From an uncultured Flavobacteriales bacterium (GTDB lineage: Bacteria; Bacteroidota; Bacteroidia; Flavobacteriales; Flavobacteriaceae): DNA of 64,000 nucleotides. The notes beneath the pieces are model-generated. The model made no database searches and was not told the origin of the DNA. It was given only the letters and a program-made list of their open reading frames with translations. The stretch lies in the NCBI GenBank assembly GCA_913058295.1, contig CAJXRD010000006.1, forward strand, positions 37,144 through 101,143, read 5' to 3'. Made by a program: the position numbers and the translations under genes. Shown here in pieces: positions 28,851 to 37,931 of the stretch (its first letter is position 1; every line of letters begins with the position of its first letter).

Positions 28851-29225
28851 TTAGCCTCTTAAAGCTAATCTTCCACTACCTAATAATCCAATTGTACTAA
28901 AAGCTAATAGATATAAAATTGCTAATTCTCTAGCCATAATAGGATCTCCTTTATGTACGACTATTATCGCTACCAGCATTAATATAATTGGAGGGATGGT
29001 TGCCCAACGAGTTTTAACCCCAATGATAATTAATACGGTACATATAATTTCAGCAAATAATACCAAAAGCAATGTAATTACTGGCCCTAATCCAATAGGA
29101 TCGGCAAAGTCAATATTTGAAGAAAAAAGAATTTCAATCTTTTGAATTCCATGAACTAATAACATTGCTGAAAAACCTACACGTAATATTAATAATCCTA
29201 AACTGTAACTGGTTGATGTACTCAT
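28851..29225 (-). CDS. DoxX family membrane protein
   Basis: A 124-residue protein with four transmembrane helices (about 8-28, 45-65, 70-88 and 100-118). The N-terminal LGLLILRVGFSAMLLVHGIQKI is the DoxX family start. DoxX proteins have been linked to redox or sulfur homeostasis, but the biochemical role is unclear. It is the first of three DoxX-type genes in this window (others at 35677 and 37932). Its stop abuts holA's. Confidence 0.9.
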   Translation of the reverse strand: MSTSTSYSLGLLILRVGFSAMLLVHGIQKIEILFSSNIDFADPIGLGPVITLLLVLFAEIICTVLIIIGVKTRWATIPPIILMLVAIIVVHKGDPIMARELAILYLLAFSTIGLLGSGRLALRG

Positions 29226-29360
29226 TGTTTTAAAATTGGTTTGTTGAAAATAAATGTACTAAATATTTTCTAATCATTCCATATTAAATCGATGGATATT
29301 AATATTTGGAAAATTAGATTTAGTGTTGAAATGAAACTCTAAAATATCTTCAATTAAATG

Positions 29361-29368
29361 TATTTTTG
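29361..29368 (+). promoter_or_regulatory. Candidate -7 box (TATTTTTG) for the men operon
   Basis: Exact TAnnTTTG match 17 bases before the ATG at 29385. It lies downstream of a possible TTG start at 29358, which supports the later ATG. No -33 TTG at the usual spacing. Confidence 0.38.
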
Positions 29369-29384
29369 TAAAAACGAATATTAT

Positions 29385-30275
29385 ATGCCGAAAATTAACG
29401 CTTGGGTTTCAGCAGCTCGATTACGAACTCTACCATTATCGATTTCTGGAATAATAGTAGGTTCCTCATTAGGTGCTTTTGAACCTTTTTGGAAAACTTC
29501 CATTTTTTGGTTAGCAATAATTACCACCATAGGATTCCAAGTCTTGTCAAATTTTGCAAACGATTATGGAGACGGGATTAAGGGAACGGATGAAGATAGA
29601 GTTGGAGAAAAACGCTTAGTTGCATCTGGAGTAATTTCTCCAAATCAAATGAAGCAAGCAATGATTCTAACAGCTATTATTACGATCTTTATTGCGATAT
29701 TATTAATTTATGGGGCTTTTGGGAAAGATCATTTTTTATTTTCACTTTTGTTTTTTGGATTGGGTATAGCTTCCATTATTGCAGCAATAAAATATACAGT
29801 TGGAAAAAAAGCCTATGGGTATTCAGGTTTTGGAGATGTTTTTGTGTTTCTATTTTTTGGATTATTAAGTGTACTTGGAAGTTATTTTCTTTTTACAAAA
29901 AACTTGAATTGGCAATTGCTTTTGCCTGCAAGCACGATAGGACTTTTAAGCGTAGCTGTTCTTAACCTTAATAATATGCGCGATAGACAAAATGATAAGG
30001 ATCACAATAAAAAAACGTTAGTAGTTATTTTAGGGGTTTCTAAAGCGAAAATATACCATTATGCTTTGTTGGTGTTAGCTATGTTTTCTGCTTTATTATT
30101 TACGGCAACTAACTTTCAAAGCCCAATACAGTTTATTTATATCATAGCTTTTATACCGATATTACTCAATATTAAAACCGTATATTTAAATAAAGAATCC
30201 AAACTATTAGACAGCGAATTAAAAAAAGTGGCATTGAGTACGTTTTTGTTTGCCTTGTTGTTTAGTTTGTTTTAA
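29385..30275 (+). CDS. menA: 1,4-dihydroxy-2-naphthoate polyprenyltransferase
   Basis: A 296-residue UbiA-type membrane enzyme that prenylates DHNA on the way to menaquinone. The first prenyl-diphosphate site FANDYGDGIKGTDED is at about 57-71 and the second, NNMRDRQNDKDHNK, at about 190-203. Eight or nine transmembrane helices are visible. The start is the ATG at 29385 (MPKINAWVSAARLRTL); the frame runs 9 codons further up but those are downstream of nothing promoter-like. It heads a run of menaquinone genes. Confidence 0.95.
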   Translation: MPKINAWVSAARLRTLPLSISGIIVGSSLGAFEPFWKTSIFWLAIITTIGFQVLSNFANDYGDGIKGTDEDRVGEKRLVASGVISPNQMKQAMILTAIITIFIAILLIYGAFGKDHFLFSLLFFGLGIASIIAAIKYTVGKKAYGYSGFGDVFVFLFFGLLSVLGSYFLFTKNLNWQLLLPASTIGLLSVAVLNLNNMRDRQNDKDHNKKTLVVILGVSKAKIYHYALLVLAMFSALLFTATNFQSPIQFIYIIAFIPILLNIKTVYLNKESKLLDSELKKVALSTFLFALLFSLF

Positions 30276-30409
30276 TCGAATAGTAATCTGTATCCTTAGA
30301 TACATCTCAAAGAAAATTGAGATACTCAGGGTGCAAAATTAAGGTTATTGAGTGTTTCGAAGAATGAGAAATTTATCGAAATGACAACAATAAAAAAATA
30401 TTATTAATC
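30276..30409. repeat. Intergenic stretch with back-to-back hairpins and a degenerate dispersed repeat
   Basis: Between menA and the MBL hydrolase gene two small perfect hairpins abut: gtatc-ctta-gatac (30290-30303) and atctcaa-agaaaa-ttgagat (30304-30323). Further on, gagaaatttatcgaaatgac (about 30365-30384) looks like a worn copy of an intergenic repeat often seen in Flavobacteriia. Identification is from memory of such sequences. Confidence 0.35.
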
Positions 30410-31090
30410 ATGAAAATTACATTTTACGGACAAAATAGTTTAGCAATAGATATTTACGGAACACATATCATAGTAGATCCTTTTATTTCTGGGAACCCAT
30501 TATCTAAAGATAAAGTGGATGTTCTATCTCTTAAAGCAGATTACATTTTGCTTACCCATGCCCATGAGGATCATATTTTGGATGCCGAAGCTATCGCTAA
30601 AAATACTGGAGCAAAGATTGTGAGTAACTATGAAATTTCTATGCATTATCAAACCAAGGGCTTTGAAGTTCATCCAATGAACCATGGAGGTAATTGGAAA
30701 TTCGATTTCGGAAATGTAAAATATGTAAATGCTGTGCATACCAGTTCTTTTCCTGATGGTAGTTATGGTGGACAACCTGGAGGCTTTGTGATTGAAGGGG
30801 AGCATAAAAACATATATATTGCTGGAGATACAGCATTGACCATGGATATGAAATTAATTCCCTTGAGTACAAAACTGGATCTTGCTATTTTACCCATTGG
30901 GGATAATTTTACTATGGGAATTGAAGATGCTATAATCGCTAGTGATTTTGTAGAATGTGAAAAAGTATTGGGGGTTCATTATGATACTTTCGGGTATATT
31001 GAAATAGAACATGAAACTGCAAAGAAAAAATTCTATGATGCTGGAAAAGATTTAATGTTGTTGAGAATAGGAGAATCTATAGAACTTTAA
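30410..31090 (+). CDS. MBL-fold metal-dependent hydrolase (UlaG-like)
   Basis: A 226-residue cytoplasmic metallo-beta-lactamase-fold hydrolase. The metal motif is LTHAHEDHILD, with H50, H52, D54 and H55; IAGDTALTMDM and GVHYDTFGYIE supply later ligands. The UPF0173/UlaG group includes hydrolases of lactones and other esters. It sits inside the men operon between menA and menC, which suggests a link to menaquinone synthesis, for example thioester cleavage; that link is inference. Confidence 0.9.
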   Translation: MKITFYGQNSLAIDIYGTHIIVDPFISGNPLSKDKVDVLSLKADYILLTHAHEDHILDAEAIAKNTGAKIVSNYEISMHYQTKGFEVHPMNHGGNWKFDFGNVKYVNAVHTSSFPDGSYGGQPGGFVIEGEHKNIYIAGDTALTMDMKLIPLSTKLDLAILPIGDNFTMGIEDAIIASDFVECEKVLGVHYDTFGYIEIEHETAKKKFYDAGKDLMLLRIGESIEL

Positions 31091-31096
31091 AATGCC

Positions 31097-31154
31097 TCTC
31101 GCAAAGCCGCAAAGTTGCAAAGAAAAAACTTAGCGACTTTGCGCCTTTGCGAGA
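31097..31154. repeat. REP-like hairpin element in the men operon
   Basis: Arms tctcgcaaagccgcaaag (31097-31114) and ctttgcgcctttgcgaga (31137-31154) pair at 17 of 18 positions around a 22-base loop. The gcaaag-ccgcaaag unit resembles palindromic repeats scattered between genes in Flavobacteriia. It lies between the MBL hydrolase and menC stop/start and may influence mRNA stability or partial termination. Confidence 0.7.
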
Positions 31155-31166
31155 AAACAATACAAA

Positions 31167-32216
31167 ATGATAAAAGCAAGTTTCAAAAAATACACACTTC
31201 AATTTAAAACTCCTAGTGGAACCTCTAGAGGGATTTTAAAAACTAAAGACTCTTATTTTTTAATTCTAAAAGATTCAGGAAAATTTGGAATAGGAGAGTG
31301 CGGAATCTTTAGAGGGTTAAGTATTGATGATCGTCCAGATTATGAAGATAAATTAGCATTGGTTTGTGATAATGTTCAAAAAGGAGAACAAGAATTATAT
31401 AGGGTATTAGAAGAGTTTCCTTCCATACAAATTGGAGTTGAAACTGCTTTTAGGTCATTGAAAGCAAAGGATCCTTTTCATATTTATCCTTCAAAATTCA
31501 CTAATGGAAAAAGTGCAATTCCTATAAATGGTTTGGTATGGATGGGAGAAGCCTCTTTTATGAAATCACAAATTTCAGAAAAACTAAAGCAAGGATTTAC
31601 TTGTATTAAAATGAAGATTGGTGCTATAGATTTTAAATCTGAATTGGATTTATTAAAATCAATACGAAAAGAGTTTTCTGTTACAGATATCGAATTAAGA
31701 GTAGATGCTAATGGAGCATTTTCAAGTTCAGAAGCATTAGAGAAATTAAAATACCTTTCAGATTTAGACATTCATTCTATCGAGCAACCTATTAAACAGG
31801 GGCAATGGCAAGAAATGGCTCGACTTTGTGAGGATACTCCTTTACCAATAGCATTGGATGAAGAATTAATTGGGGTATTTTCAGAAGAGAAAAAGAAAAA
31901 GCTTATAGAAACAATACAACCACAATACATTATATTAAAACCAAGTTTAATAGGTGGGTTTCAAGGAAGTGACTCTTGGATATCTCTATCAGAAAAAATG
32001 GGAATAGGTTGGTGGATTACTTCGGCATTGGAAAGTAATATTGGCTTAAACGCTATCGCACAGTATGCATTTTCAAAGAATAGTTTATTGCCACAAGGTT
32101 TAGGGACAGGAAGTTTGTTTACAAATAATATGGATTCCCCTTTGGAGGTTTGTAAGGGAAAGTTACAATACAATACTAATTTAAAGTGGAATCTAAAAAA
32201 CATAATAATTCAATAA
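31167..32216 (+). CDS. menC: o-Succinylbenzoate synthase (enolase superfamily)
   Basis: A 349-residue enzyme that dehydrates SHCHC to o-succinylbenzoate in menaquinone synthesis. The barrel carries the KxK pair K148/K150 (CIKMKIG), metal ligands D180 (RVDANGAF), E206 (SIEQP) and D231 (ALDEE), and K258 (ILKPS). Its place between menA and menE favours OSBS over dipeptide epimerase, which shares the same residues. It begins 12 bases after the REP-like element. Confidence 0.93.
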   Translation: MIKASFKKYTLQFKTPSGTSRGILKTKDSYFLILKDSGKFGIGECGIFRGLSIDDRPDYEDKLALVCDNVQKGEQELYRVLEEFPSIQIGVETAFRSLKAKDPFHIYPSKFTNGKSAIPINGLVWMGEASFMKSQISEKLKQGFTCIKMKIGAIDFKSELDLLKSIRKEFSVTDIELRVDANGAFSSSEALEKLKYLSDLDIHSIEQPIKQGQWQEMARLCEDTPLPIALDEELIGVFSEEKKKKLIETIQPQYIILKPSLIGGFQGSDSWISLSEKMGIGWWITSALESNIGLNAIAQYAFSKNSLLPQGLGTGSLFTNNMDSPLEVCKGKLQYNTNLKWNLKNIIIQ

Positions 32217-32227
32217 TTTAAATATCT

Positions 32228-33184
32228 ATGTATATATCACAAGCTTTTAAATTTAAACATGATGCCTGGCGTTATTTAGTCGGAGTTTTTATTATTTTTA
32301 TGATTGGCTGGCAATTAATAGGAGCAATCCCTTTTACAATTGTTTCTTATTTTCAAGCAGAAAGTTTAACGGAATTTATGGAGGCTGCTGAAACTGCATT
32401 TGCTTCTTTATATCCGCCAAAAAGCAATCTCTATCTATTATTAATGCTAACTACCTTTTTAGGAGGTATTGCTGCATTATTATTCACTATTAAATTTTTG
32501 CACCAACAAACCTTATTACAGTTAACTACTTCTAGAAAAAAAATGGATTGGAACCGTTTTTTCTTTGGATTTGGATTAATTGCTTTACTTACCATTGGGA
32601 TGACCATATTAGATTTTAATAGCAACCCTGAAAATTATGAAGTTCAATTTGAAATGGTTCCCTTTTTAATCATGTTTGTGATCGTGATTATTTTTATTCC
32701 TTTGCAAACCAGTTTTGAAGAGTATTTTTTTAGGGGGTATTTGATGCAAGGTATTGGTATAGCAGCGGGTAATAAATGGTTACCTTTAATAATTACTTCT
32801 GTGATTTTTGGAGGTTTGCATATGTTTAATCCAGAGGTTGAGAAACTTGGAAACATTGTAATGGTTTACTATATCGGTACTGGTTTTTTCCTTGGAATCA
32901 TTACACTAATGGATGAAGGTTTGGAGTTAGCATTAGGATTTCATGCTGCTACTAATCTTGTTATTGCTTTATTAGTAACCTCAGATTGGACGGTTTTCCA
33001 AACCAATTCAATTTTATTAGACCTTTCAGATCCTTCAACGGGTTATGAGGTTTTAGTTCCTGTTTTGGTTTTATATCCAAGTTTATTAGCAATTATGGCA
33101 TGGAAATATAAATGGACAAATTGGAAGGAAAAGCTTTTCGGAAAAGTGCTTCCTCCAGCAAAGCCTTTAATTATTGAAGAATAA
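32228..33184 (+). CDS. CPBP family intramembrane protease
   Basis: A 318-residue membrane protein with about eight helices and the Abi/CPBP motifs: SFEEYFFRG (the EExxxR motif), IFGGLHMFNPE, and GFHAATNLV. Family members are Rce1-like glutamic intramembrane peptidases. It starts 11 bases after menC and ends 11 bases before menE, so it is an operon member; how a protease would serve menaquinone synthesis is not clear. Confidence 0.9.
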   Translation: MYISQAFKFKHDAWRYLVGVFIIFMIGWQLIGAIPFTIVSYFQAESLTEFMEAAETAFASLYPPKSNLYLLLMLTTFLGGIAALLFTIKFLHQQTLLQLTTSRKKMDWNRFFFGFGLIALLTIGMTILDFNSNPENYEVQFEMVPFLIMFVIVIIFIPLQTSFEEYFFRGYLMQGIGIAAGNKWLPLIITSVIFGGLHMFNPEVEKLGNIVMVYYIGTGFFLGIITLMDEGLELALGFHAATNLVIALLVTSDWTVFQTNSILLDLSDPSTGYEVLVPVLVLYPSLLAIMAWKYKWTNWKEKLFGKVLPPAKPLIIEE

Positions 33185-33195
33185 ATAAATTTATT

Positions 33196-34275
33196 TTGAA
33201 AACTCCTTGGAAATATATTCACCCTTCTTTTAAACTTAATGGTTTACCATATCAGTCTGATGGCTTGTATGAAATCGCTAAGGATTTAATAAATTCGGGA
33301 GCACATTACGAAATTAGTATTGGAAAGTTTATTCAAGAATGGCTAGGCAGTAATGAGGCTGTATTGGTTAGGACTTCAGGATCTACGGGAACAGCTAAAG
33401 ATATAGAGCTTTCAAAACACAAAATGATTAACAGTGCAAAAGCAACAGGCACCTTTTTTAAACTAGCAGAAAACACCTCTGCATTATTGTGTTTGCCCGC
33501 TAATTATATTGCAGGAAAAATGATGTTAGTTAGAGCGATGACATTAGGATGGGACCTTCATATTGTGGCTCCAGAGAAAGATGCAATTACCCAATATGAT
33601 AACGATTATGATTTTGTTGCTATGGTACCCTATCAAGTACACTACTCCATAAATTCTTTAAATAAAATTAAAAAACTCATCATTGGTGGTGGCTCCATTT
33701 CTAAAGAATTAAATGATCAATTGCAAGAGGTCGATACTGAGGTCTTCGCAACCTATGGTATGACAGAAACCATCACGCATATTGCAGTAAGAAGAATTAA
33801 TGGTTTGGCGAAAACAATGGATTATACTGCATTGCCAGATGTTAAATTCTCTGTAGATGATAGAAACTGTTTAACTATTGAAGCGCCAGAAGTTTCAGAG
33901 ATTTTGCTGCATACCAATGATGTGGTACGACTGATTTCCCCTACTTCATTTGAATATTTAGGAAGAATAGACAATGTTGTTAATAGTGGCGGTGTTAAGC
34001 TTTTTCCAGAACAGATAGAAGCAAAAATAGCTACCTTTATAGATCGGCCTTTTATCATAGCTTCTGAAAAAAATGATGCTTTGGGAGAACAATTGATCTT
34101 AATTTTGGAAGAAGATGCTAGCAAAGAAAAACCCAATTTCAATCAAGTCTTTTCAGTCTTAACAAGCTATGAACGCCCAAAAAAAATATATTCATTTTCA
34201 AAATTTCCATTTACGGAGACAGGAAAGATAAAAAGGAATGAAATATTAAATTCACTGCAGAATTATAAAAAATAG
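33196..34275 (+). CDS. menE: o-Succinylbenzoate--CoA ligase (AMP-binding)
   Basis: A 359-residue short-form acyl-adenylate synthetase that activates o-succinylbenzoate with CoA. The P-loop RTSGSTGTAKDIELS is at about 54-68, ATYGMTETITHIAV is the adenine motif near 192, and the hinge and C-terminal domain end in PFTETGKIKRNEIL with the catalytic lysine. It is shorter than the E. coli enzyme, as usual in Bacteroidota. The start is the TTG at 33196. Confidence 0.93.
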   Translation: MKTPWKYIHPSFKLNGLPYQSDGLYEIAKDLINSGAHYEISIGKFIQEWLGSNEAVLVRTSGSTGTAKDIELSKHKMINSAKATGTFFKLAENTSALLCLPANYIAGKMMLVRAMTLGWDLHIVAPEKDAITQYDNDYDFVAMVPYQVHYSINSLNKIKKLIIGGGSISKELNDQLQEVDTEVFATYGMTETITHIAVRRINGLAKTMDYTALPDVKFSVDDRNCLTIEAPEVSEILLHTNDVVRLISPTSFEYLGRIDNVVNSGGVKLFPEQIEAKIATFIDRPFIIASEKNDALGEQLILILEEDASKEKPNFNQVFSVLTSYERPKKIYSFSKFPFTETGKIKRNEILNSLQNYKK

Positions 34276-34327
34276 TTTTTTATAAGTAAACTCATTTCGT
34301 TACATTGGGATACCTTAAATATCTGTG

Positions 34328-35641
34328 ATGAAATATATATACTTCTTATTTTTTTTATTTTCTATAACACTATCTGCACAAGTGCTTTCTGAAAGAGAAA
34401 GAGCGCTTTTAAAAGACGAAATTTTGGCAGATCGTTTAGACAATCTATTACCACAATTAATGGATAGAAGTGAGATGGATATGTGGATCCTTATTTCTAG
34501 AGAGTATAATGAAGATCCTGTGATGCGAACGATGTTACCTGCAGAATGGTTAAATGCAAGAAGAAGAACCATTATCGTGTTTTATAGAAATAAAGAAGAA
34601 AATACTTTTGAGAAATTAGCGGTTGCAAGGTATGATATTGGAAAAAATATAACTTCAGCTTGGAATAAAGAAGAAGAACCCGACCAATGGAAAGCGTTGG
34701 TTGAAATTATTAAAAATAGAAATCCAAAAAAGATAGGAATTAATGTTTCTGAAAACTTTGGAATTGCAGATGGATTGGTTCAAACAGATTTTTTAGAATT
34801 TAAAAATGCATTACCTCAAGCTTATATTGATAAATTGGTTTCAGCTGAAAATCTTTCTGTAGCTTGGATCGAAACAAGATCTCAAAAAGAAATGGAATTA
34901 TATCCAACACTTGTAAAAATAACTCACGATATTATAGATGAAGCATTTTCTAGTAAAGTGATAAGTCCAGGAAAAACTACAACGGACGATGTGGTTTGGT
35001 GGATGCGTCAAAAAGTAACGGATATGGGCTTAGAAACTTGGTTTCATCCTACCATAGATGTTCAAAGAAATAATGAAGAATTAAAAAGCCATATCCATTC
35101 CTTTTCAAAAGGCGAGGAGGAAAAGCTGATTATTCCGGGGGATTTATTGCATTGTGATTTCGGAATCACTTATATAGGTTTAAATACCGATTGTCAGCAA
35201 CATGCCTATGTTTTAAAAGAAAATGAAGTTGAGGTCCCAGAATTTCTTTCGGAAGCATTTAAAAAAGGAAATCGAGTTCAGGATATATTCACTAGTAATT
35301 TTGAAAAAGGACAAACTGGCAATCAAATACTTTTAAAATCCTTGGAAGAAGCAAAGGAGGAAGGATTGAGACCTTCCATTTATACACATCCTTTAGGGGT
35401 TTATGGTCATAGTGCTGGTCCAACTATTGGTATGTGGGATTCTCAAGGGGGAGTGTCTGGATCGGGAGATTATCCTTTGTATTATAATACTGTTTATGCT
35501 ATTGAGCTAAACGCCACCGTTGAAATTAAAGAATGGAAAAAAGACATTCGTATTATGTTAGAAGAAGATGGTTTTTACGGAGAAAACGGATTTCAATATA
35601 TAAATGAAAGACAAGAAGAAATTAAAAAGATTATTCATTAA
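34328..35641 (+). CDS. Secreted M24 family metallopeptidase (Xaa-Pro aminopeptidase-like)
   Basis: A 437-residue exported protein (signal MKYIYFLFFLFSITLSAQ). The pita-bread catalytic domain shows the expected dinuclear metal ligands in LLHCDFGITYIGLNTDCQQH, THPLGVYGHSAGP, YAIELNATVE and MLEEDGFYGENG. The N-terminal creatinase-like domain spans about 25-190. A GTG three bases upstream is in frame, but the ATG at 34328 is used here. It starts 52 bases after menE and may be independently transcribed. Confidence 0.9.
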   Translation: MKYIYFLFFLFSITLSAQVLSERERALLKDEILADRLDNLLPQLMDRSEMDMWILISREYNEDPVMRTMLPAEWLNARRRTIIVFYRNKEENTFEKLAVARYDIGKNITSAWNKEEEPDQWKALVEIIKNRNPKKIGINVSENFGIADGLVQTDFLEFKNALPQAYIDKLVSAENLSVAWIETRSQKEMELYPTLVKITHDIIDEAFSSKVISPGKTTTDDVVWWMRQKVTDMGLETWFHPTIDVQRNNEELKSHIHSFSKGEEEKLIIPGDLLHCDFGITYIGLNTDCQQHAYVLKENEVEVPEFLSEAFKKGNRVQDIFTSNFEKGQTGNQILLKSLEEAKEEGLRPSIYTHPLGVYGHSAGPTIGMWDSQGGVSGSGDYPLYYNTVYAIELNATVEIKEWKKDIRIMLEEDGFYGENGFQYINERQEEIKKIIH

Positions 35642-35676
35642 TCTTCTTTCTATTTCCACTTATATTTTTTTGTTTT

Positions 35677-36099
35677 TCACATTTCCATTTTCATATAATA
35701 GTCAACAGAGTTTTTTCCAGATCCATAAAAGAGGAAAAATATGCATAACAATAATACAATACTAGATATTAGAAGATTTGTAGTATTCATTTCGCCTAAA
35801 AAGTTGATTAAAACGGCTCCTATTAAAATAGGTAACTGAGCAATAATGGCCCAACGGGTTAATAAGCCAAAAAAGATTAAAATTCCACCCATTAAATGTG
35901 CAGGAGCTACATAATGTATGGTTAGCACACTACCAGCTAAATTTTTTAATGGCTCTATTAAACCAATAAGAATTTCACTATTTGTAATAAAATCAATACC
36001 CTTATAAAAAAGAAATGCCCCTAATGCAATACGTAATAAATCTAGTGGATAATAAGTATGGGCATTAGCCCACTTGTTTAATGACTTAATGATTCCCAT
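35677..36099 (-). CDS. DoxX family membrane protein
   Basis: A 140-residue protein with four membrane helices, beginning LDLLRIALGAFLFYKGIDFI, then GGILIFFGLLTRWAIIAQLPI. It is the second DoxX-type gene in the window. Role unknown. It is convergent with the M24 peptidase gene and lies 58 bases downstream of the carboxyltransferase gene on the same strand. Confidence 0.88.
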   Translation of the reverse strand: MGIIKSLNKWANAHTYYPLDLLRIALGAFLFYKGIDFITNSEILIGLIEPLKNLAGSVLTIHYVAPAHLMGGILIFFGLLTRWAIIAQLPILIGAVLINFLGEMNTTNLLISSIVLLLCIFFLFYGSGKNSVDYYMKMEM

Positions 36100-36157
36100 G
36101 GCTAAATATATTTTAAATATTCACCCTAAGTTACTAAAAATTAATGAAATAAAGAAA

Positions 36158-37786
36158 TTACACTTGTATCACACCCATGTTAAATGGTTTTTCGATAGGG
36201 GCATGATTTGCAGCTTCTATTCCCATAGATATCCAAGTTCTGGTATCTAAAGGATCTATTACAGCATCTGTCCATATTCTGGAAGCTGCATAATAAGGAG
36301 ATATTTGTTCATCGTAACGCGCTTTGATTTTATCGAACAATTCTTTTTCAACTTCTGGAGTAATCTCTTTTCCTTGTTTCTTCAAAGAAGCGGTTTCAAT
36401 TTGTAACAATACTTTTGCAGCACTATTACCACTCATAACTGCTAGATTAGCACTTGGCCAAGCAACAATTAAACGTGGATCGTATGCTTTACCACACATA
36501 GCGTAATTTCCAGCTCCGTAAGAGTTTCCTATAACAATAGTAAATTTTGGCACTATACTATTGCTCACTGCATTTACCATTTTGGCACCATCTTTAATAA
36601 TTCCACCATGCTCACTTTTACTACCTACCATAAATCCGGTAACATCTTGTAAAAACACCAATGGAATTTTTTTCTGATTGCAATTAGCAATAAAACGAGT
36701 AGCTTTATCTGCACTATCACTATAGATTACACCACCAAATTGCATTTCCCCTTTTTTGTTCTTTACTAAGGTTCTTTGGTTAGCAACAATTCCAACAGCC
36801 CAACCATCGATTCTGGCATATCCAGTAAGGATGGTTTTTCCATAGTCTTTTTTATATTCTTCAAACTCAGATTTATCCACCAATCGTTTGATAATCTCAC
36901 GCATATCGTATTTATCGGCTCTGGATCTAGGGAGAATTCCAAAAATATCTTGAGGGTTTTCAGCAGGTTTTACTGGCTTTTCACGATTAAATCCAGCTTT
37001 TTTATAATCTCCAATTTTAGAAAAGATATTCCTTATTTTATCTAAAGCATCTTTATCATCCTTTGCTTTATAGTCGGTAACCCCACTAATTTCACAATGG
37101 GTAGTAGCGCCTCCTAAAGTTTCATTATCTATAGATTCTCCAATTGCAGCTTTGACTAAATAACTTCCAGCTAAGAAAATACTTCCTGTTTTATCCACAA
37201 TTAAAGCCTCGTCGCTCATTATAGGGAGGTAAGCACCACCTGCAACACAAGATCCCATAATTGCAGATATTTGGGTAATCCCCATACTGCTCATAATGGC
37301 ATTGTTTCTAAAGATTCTTCCAAAATGTTCTTTGTCTGGAAAAATTTCATCTTGTAAGGGTAAATAAACACCAGCACTATCTACTAAATAAATGATGGGC
37401 AATTTATTTTCAATAGAAATTTCCTGAGCTCTAAGATTCTTTTTAGCAGTAATAGGAAACCATGCACCTGCCTTTACAGTCGCGTCATTTGCAACAATTA
37501 CACATTGTTTTCCACTTACGTAGCCAATAACAACCACCACACCACCACTAGGGCAACCTCCATGTTCTTCGTACATTCCTTCTCCTGTAAATGCCCCAAT
37601 TTCAATGCTTTTAGATTTTGGATCTAGGATATATTCTATACGTTCTCTAGCGGTTAGTTTGCCTTTGGCATGATGCTTTTCAATTCTACTTTTCCCACCA
37701 CCTAATTTTACTTTGGTAAGCTTTCTTCGTAAATCTGAAACTAATAATTTATTGTGATCTTCGTTTTTGTTGAAGGTTAAATCCAT
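36158..37786 (-). CDS. Acyl-CoA carboxylase, carboxyltransferase beta subunit (methylcrotonyl-CoA carboxylase-like)
   Basis: A 542-residue carboxyltransferase of biotin-dependent carboxylases. The two crotonase-like halves carry GGCPSGGVVVVIGYVSG, GSCVAGGAYLPIMSDEAL, LGGATTHCEISGVTDY and the CoA site GAKMVNAVSNSIVPKFTIVIGNSYGAGNYAMCG. The sequence and length suit methylcrotonyl-CoA carboxylase of leucine breakdown more than propionyl-CoA carboxylase. The biotin carboxylase partner is not adjacent. The start is the ATG at 37786 (MDLTFNKNE); the frame is open 13 codons more. Confidence 0.92.
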   Translation of the reverse strand: MDLTFNKNEDHNKLLVSDLRRKLTKVKLGGGKSRIEKHHAKGKLTARERIEYILDPKSKSIEIGAFTGEGMYEEHGGCPSGGVVVVIGYVSGKQCVIVANDATVKAGAWFPITAKKNLRAQEISIENKLPIIYLVDSAGVYLPLQDEIFPDKEHFGRIFRNNAIMSSMGITQISAIMGSCVAGGAYLPIMSDEALIVDKTGSIFLAGSYLVKAAIGESIDNETLGGATTHCEISGVTDYKAKDDKDALDKIRNIFSKIGDYKKAGFNREKPVKPAENPQDIFGILPRSRADKYDMREIIKRLVDKSEFEEYKKDYGKTILTGYARIDGWAVGIVANQRTLVKNKKGEMQFGGVIYSDSADKATRFIANCNQKKIPLVFLQDVTGFMVGSKSEHGGIIKDGAKMVNAVSNSIVPKFTIVIGNSYGAGNYAMCGKAYDPRLIVAWPSANLAVMSGNSAAKVLLQIETASLKKQGKEITPEVEKELFDKIKARYDEQISPYYAASRIWTDAVIDPLDTRTWISMGIEAANHAPIEKPFNMGVIQV

Positions 37787-37872
37787 TGCTATTATTTGCT
37801 TGGGGCTAAAATACAAAACTTTCATTTCTAAATTTTAAAATATAAAATGGAATATAATACACCATGGAAATA

Positions 37873-37886
37873 TATTCCTAGGAATA
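37873..37886. promoter_or_regulatory. Palindrome TATTCCTAGGAATA, candidate MarR operator
   Basis: A perfect 14-base palindrome in the divergent gap between the carboxyltransferase gene and the DoxX gene. It lies where the -33 contact would be for the TAnnTTTG box at 37902-37909, so a bound repressor could block transcription. Its core TTCC-TA-GGAA is shared with the 18-base palindrome at 39283-39300 in front of the pirin gene. The link to the MarR protein encoded in the same unit is inferred. Confidence 0.45.
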
Positions 37887-37901
37887 CATAATTATTTGTT
37901 A

Positions 37902-37909
37902 TACATTTG
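37902..37909 (+). promoter_or_regulatory. Candidate -7 box (TACATTTG) for the DoxX-MarR-pirin unit
   Basis: Exact TAnnTTTG match 23 bases before the ATG at 37932. No TTG -33 element at the usual spacing; instead the palindrome at 37873-37886 occupies that position. Confidence 0.4.
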
Positions 37910-37931
37910 TACTCGAATTAAAATTACAATT

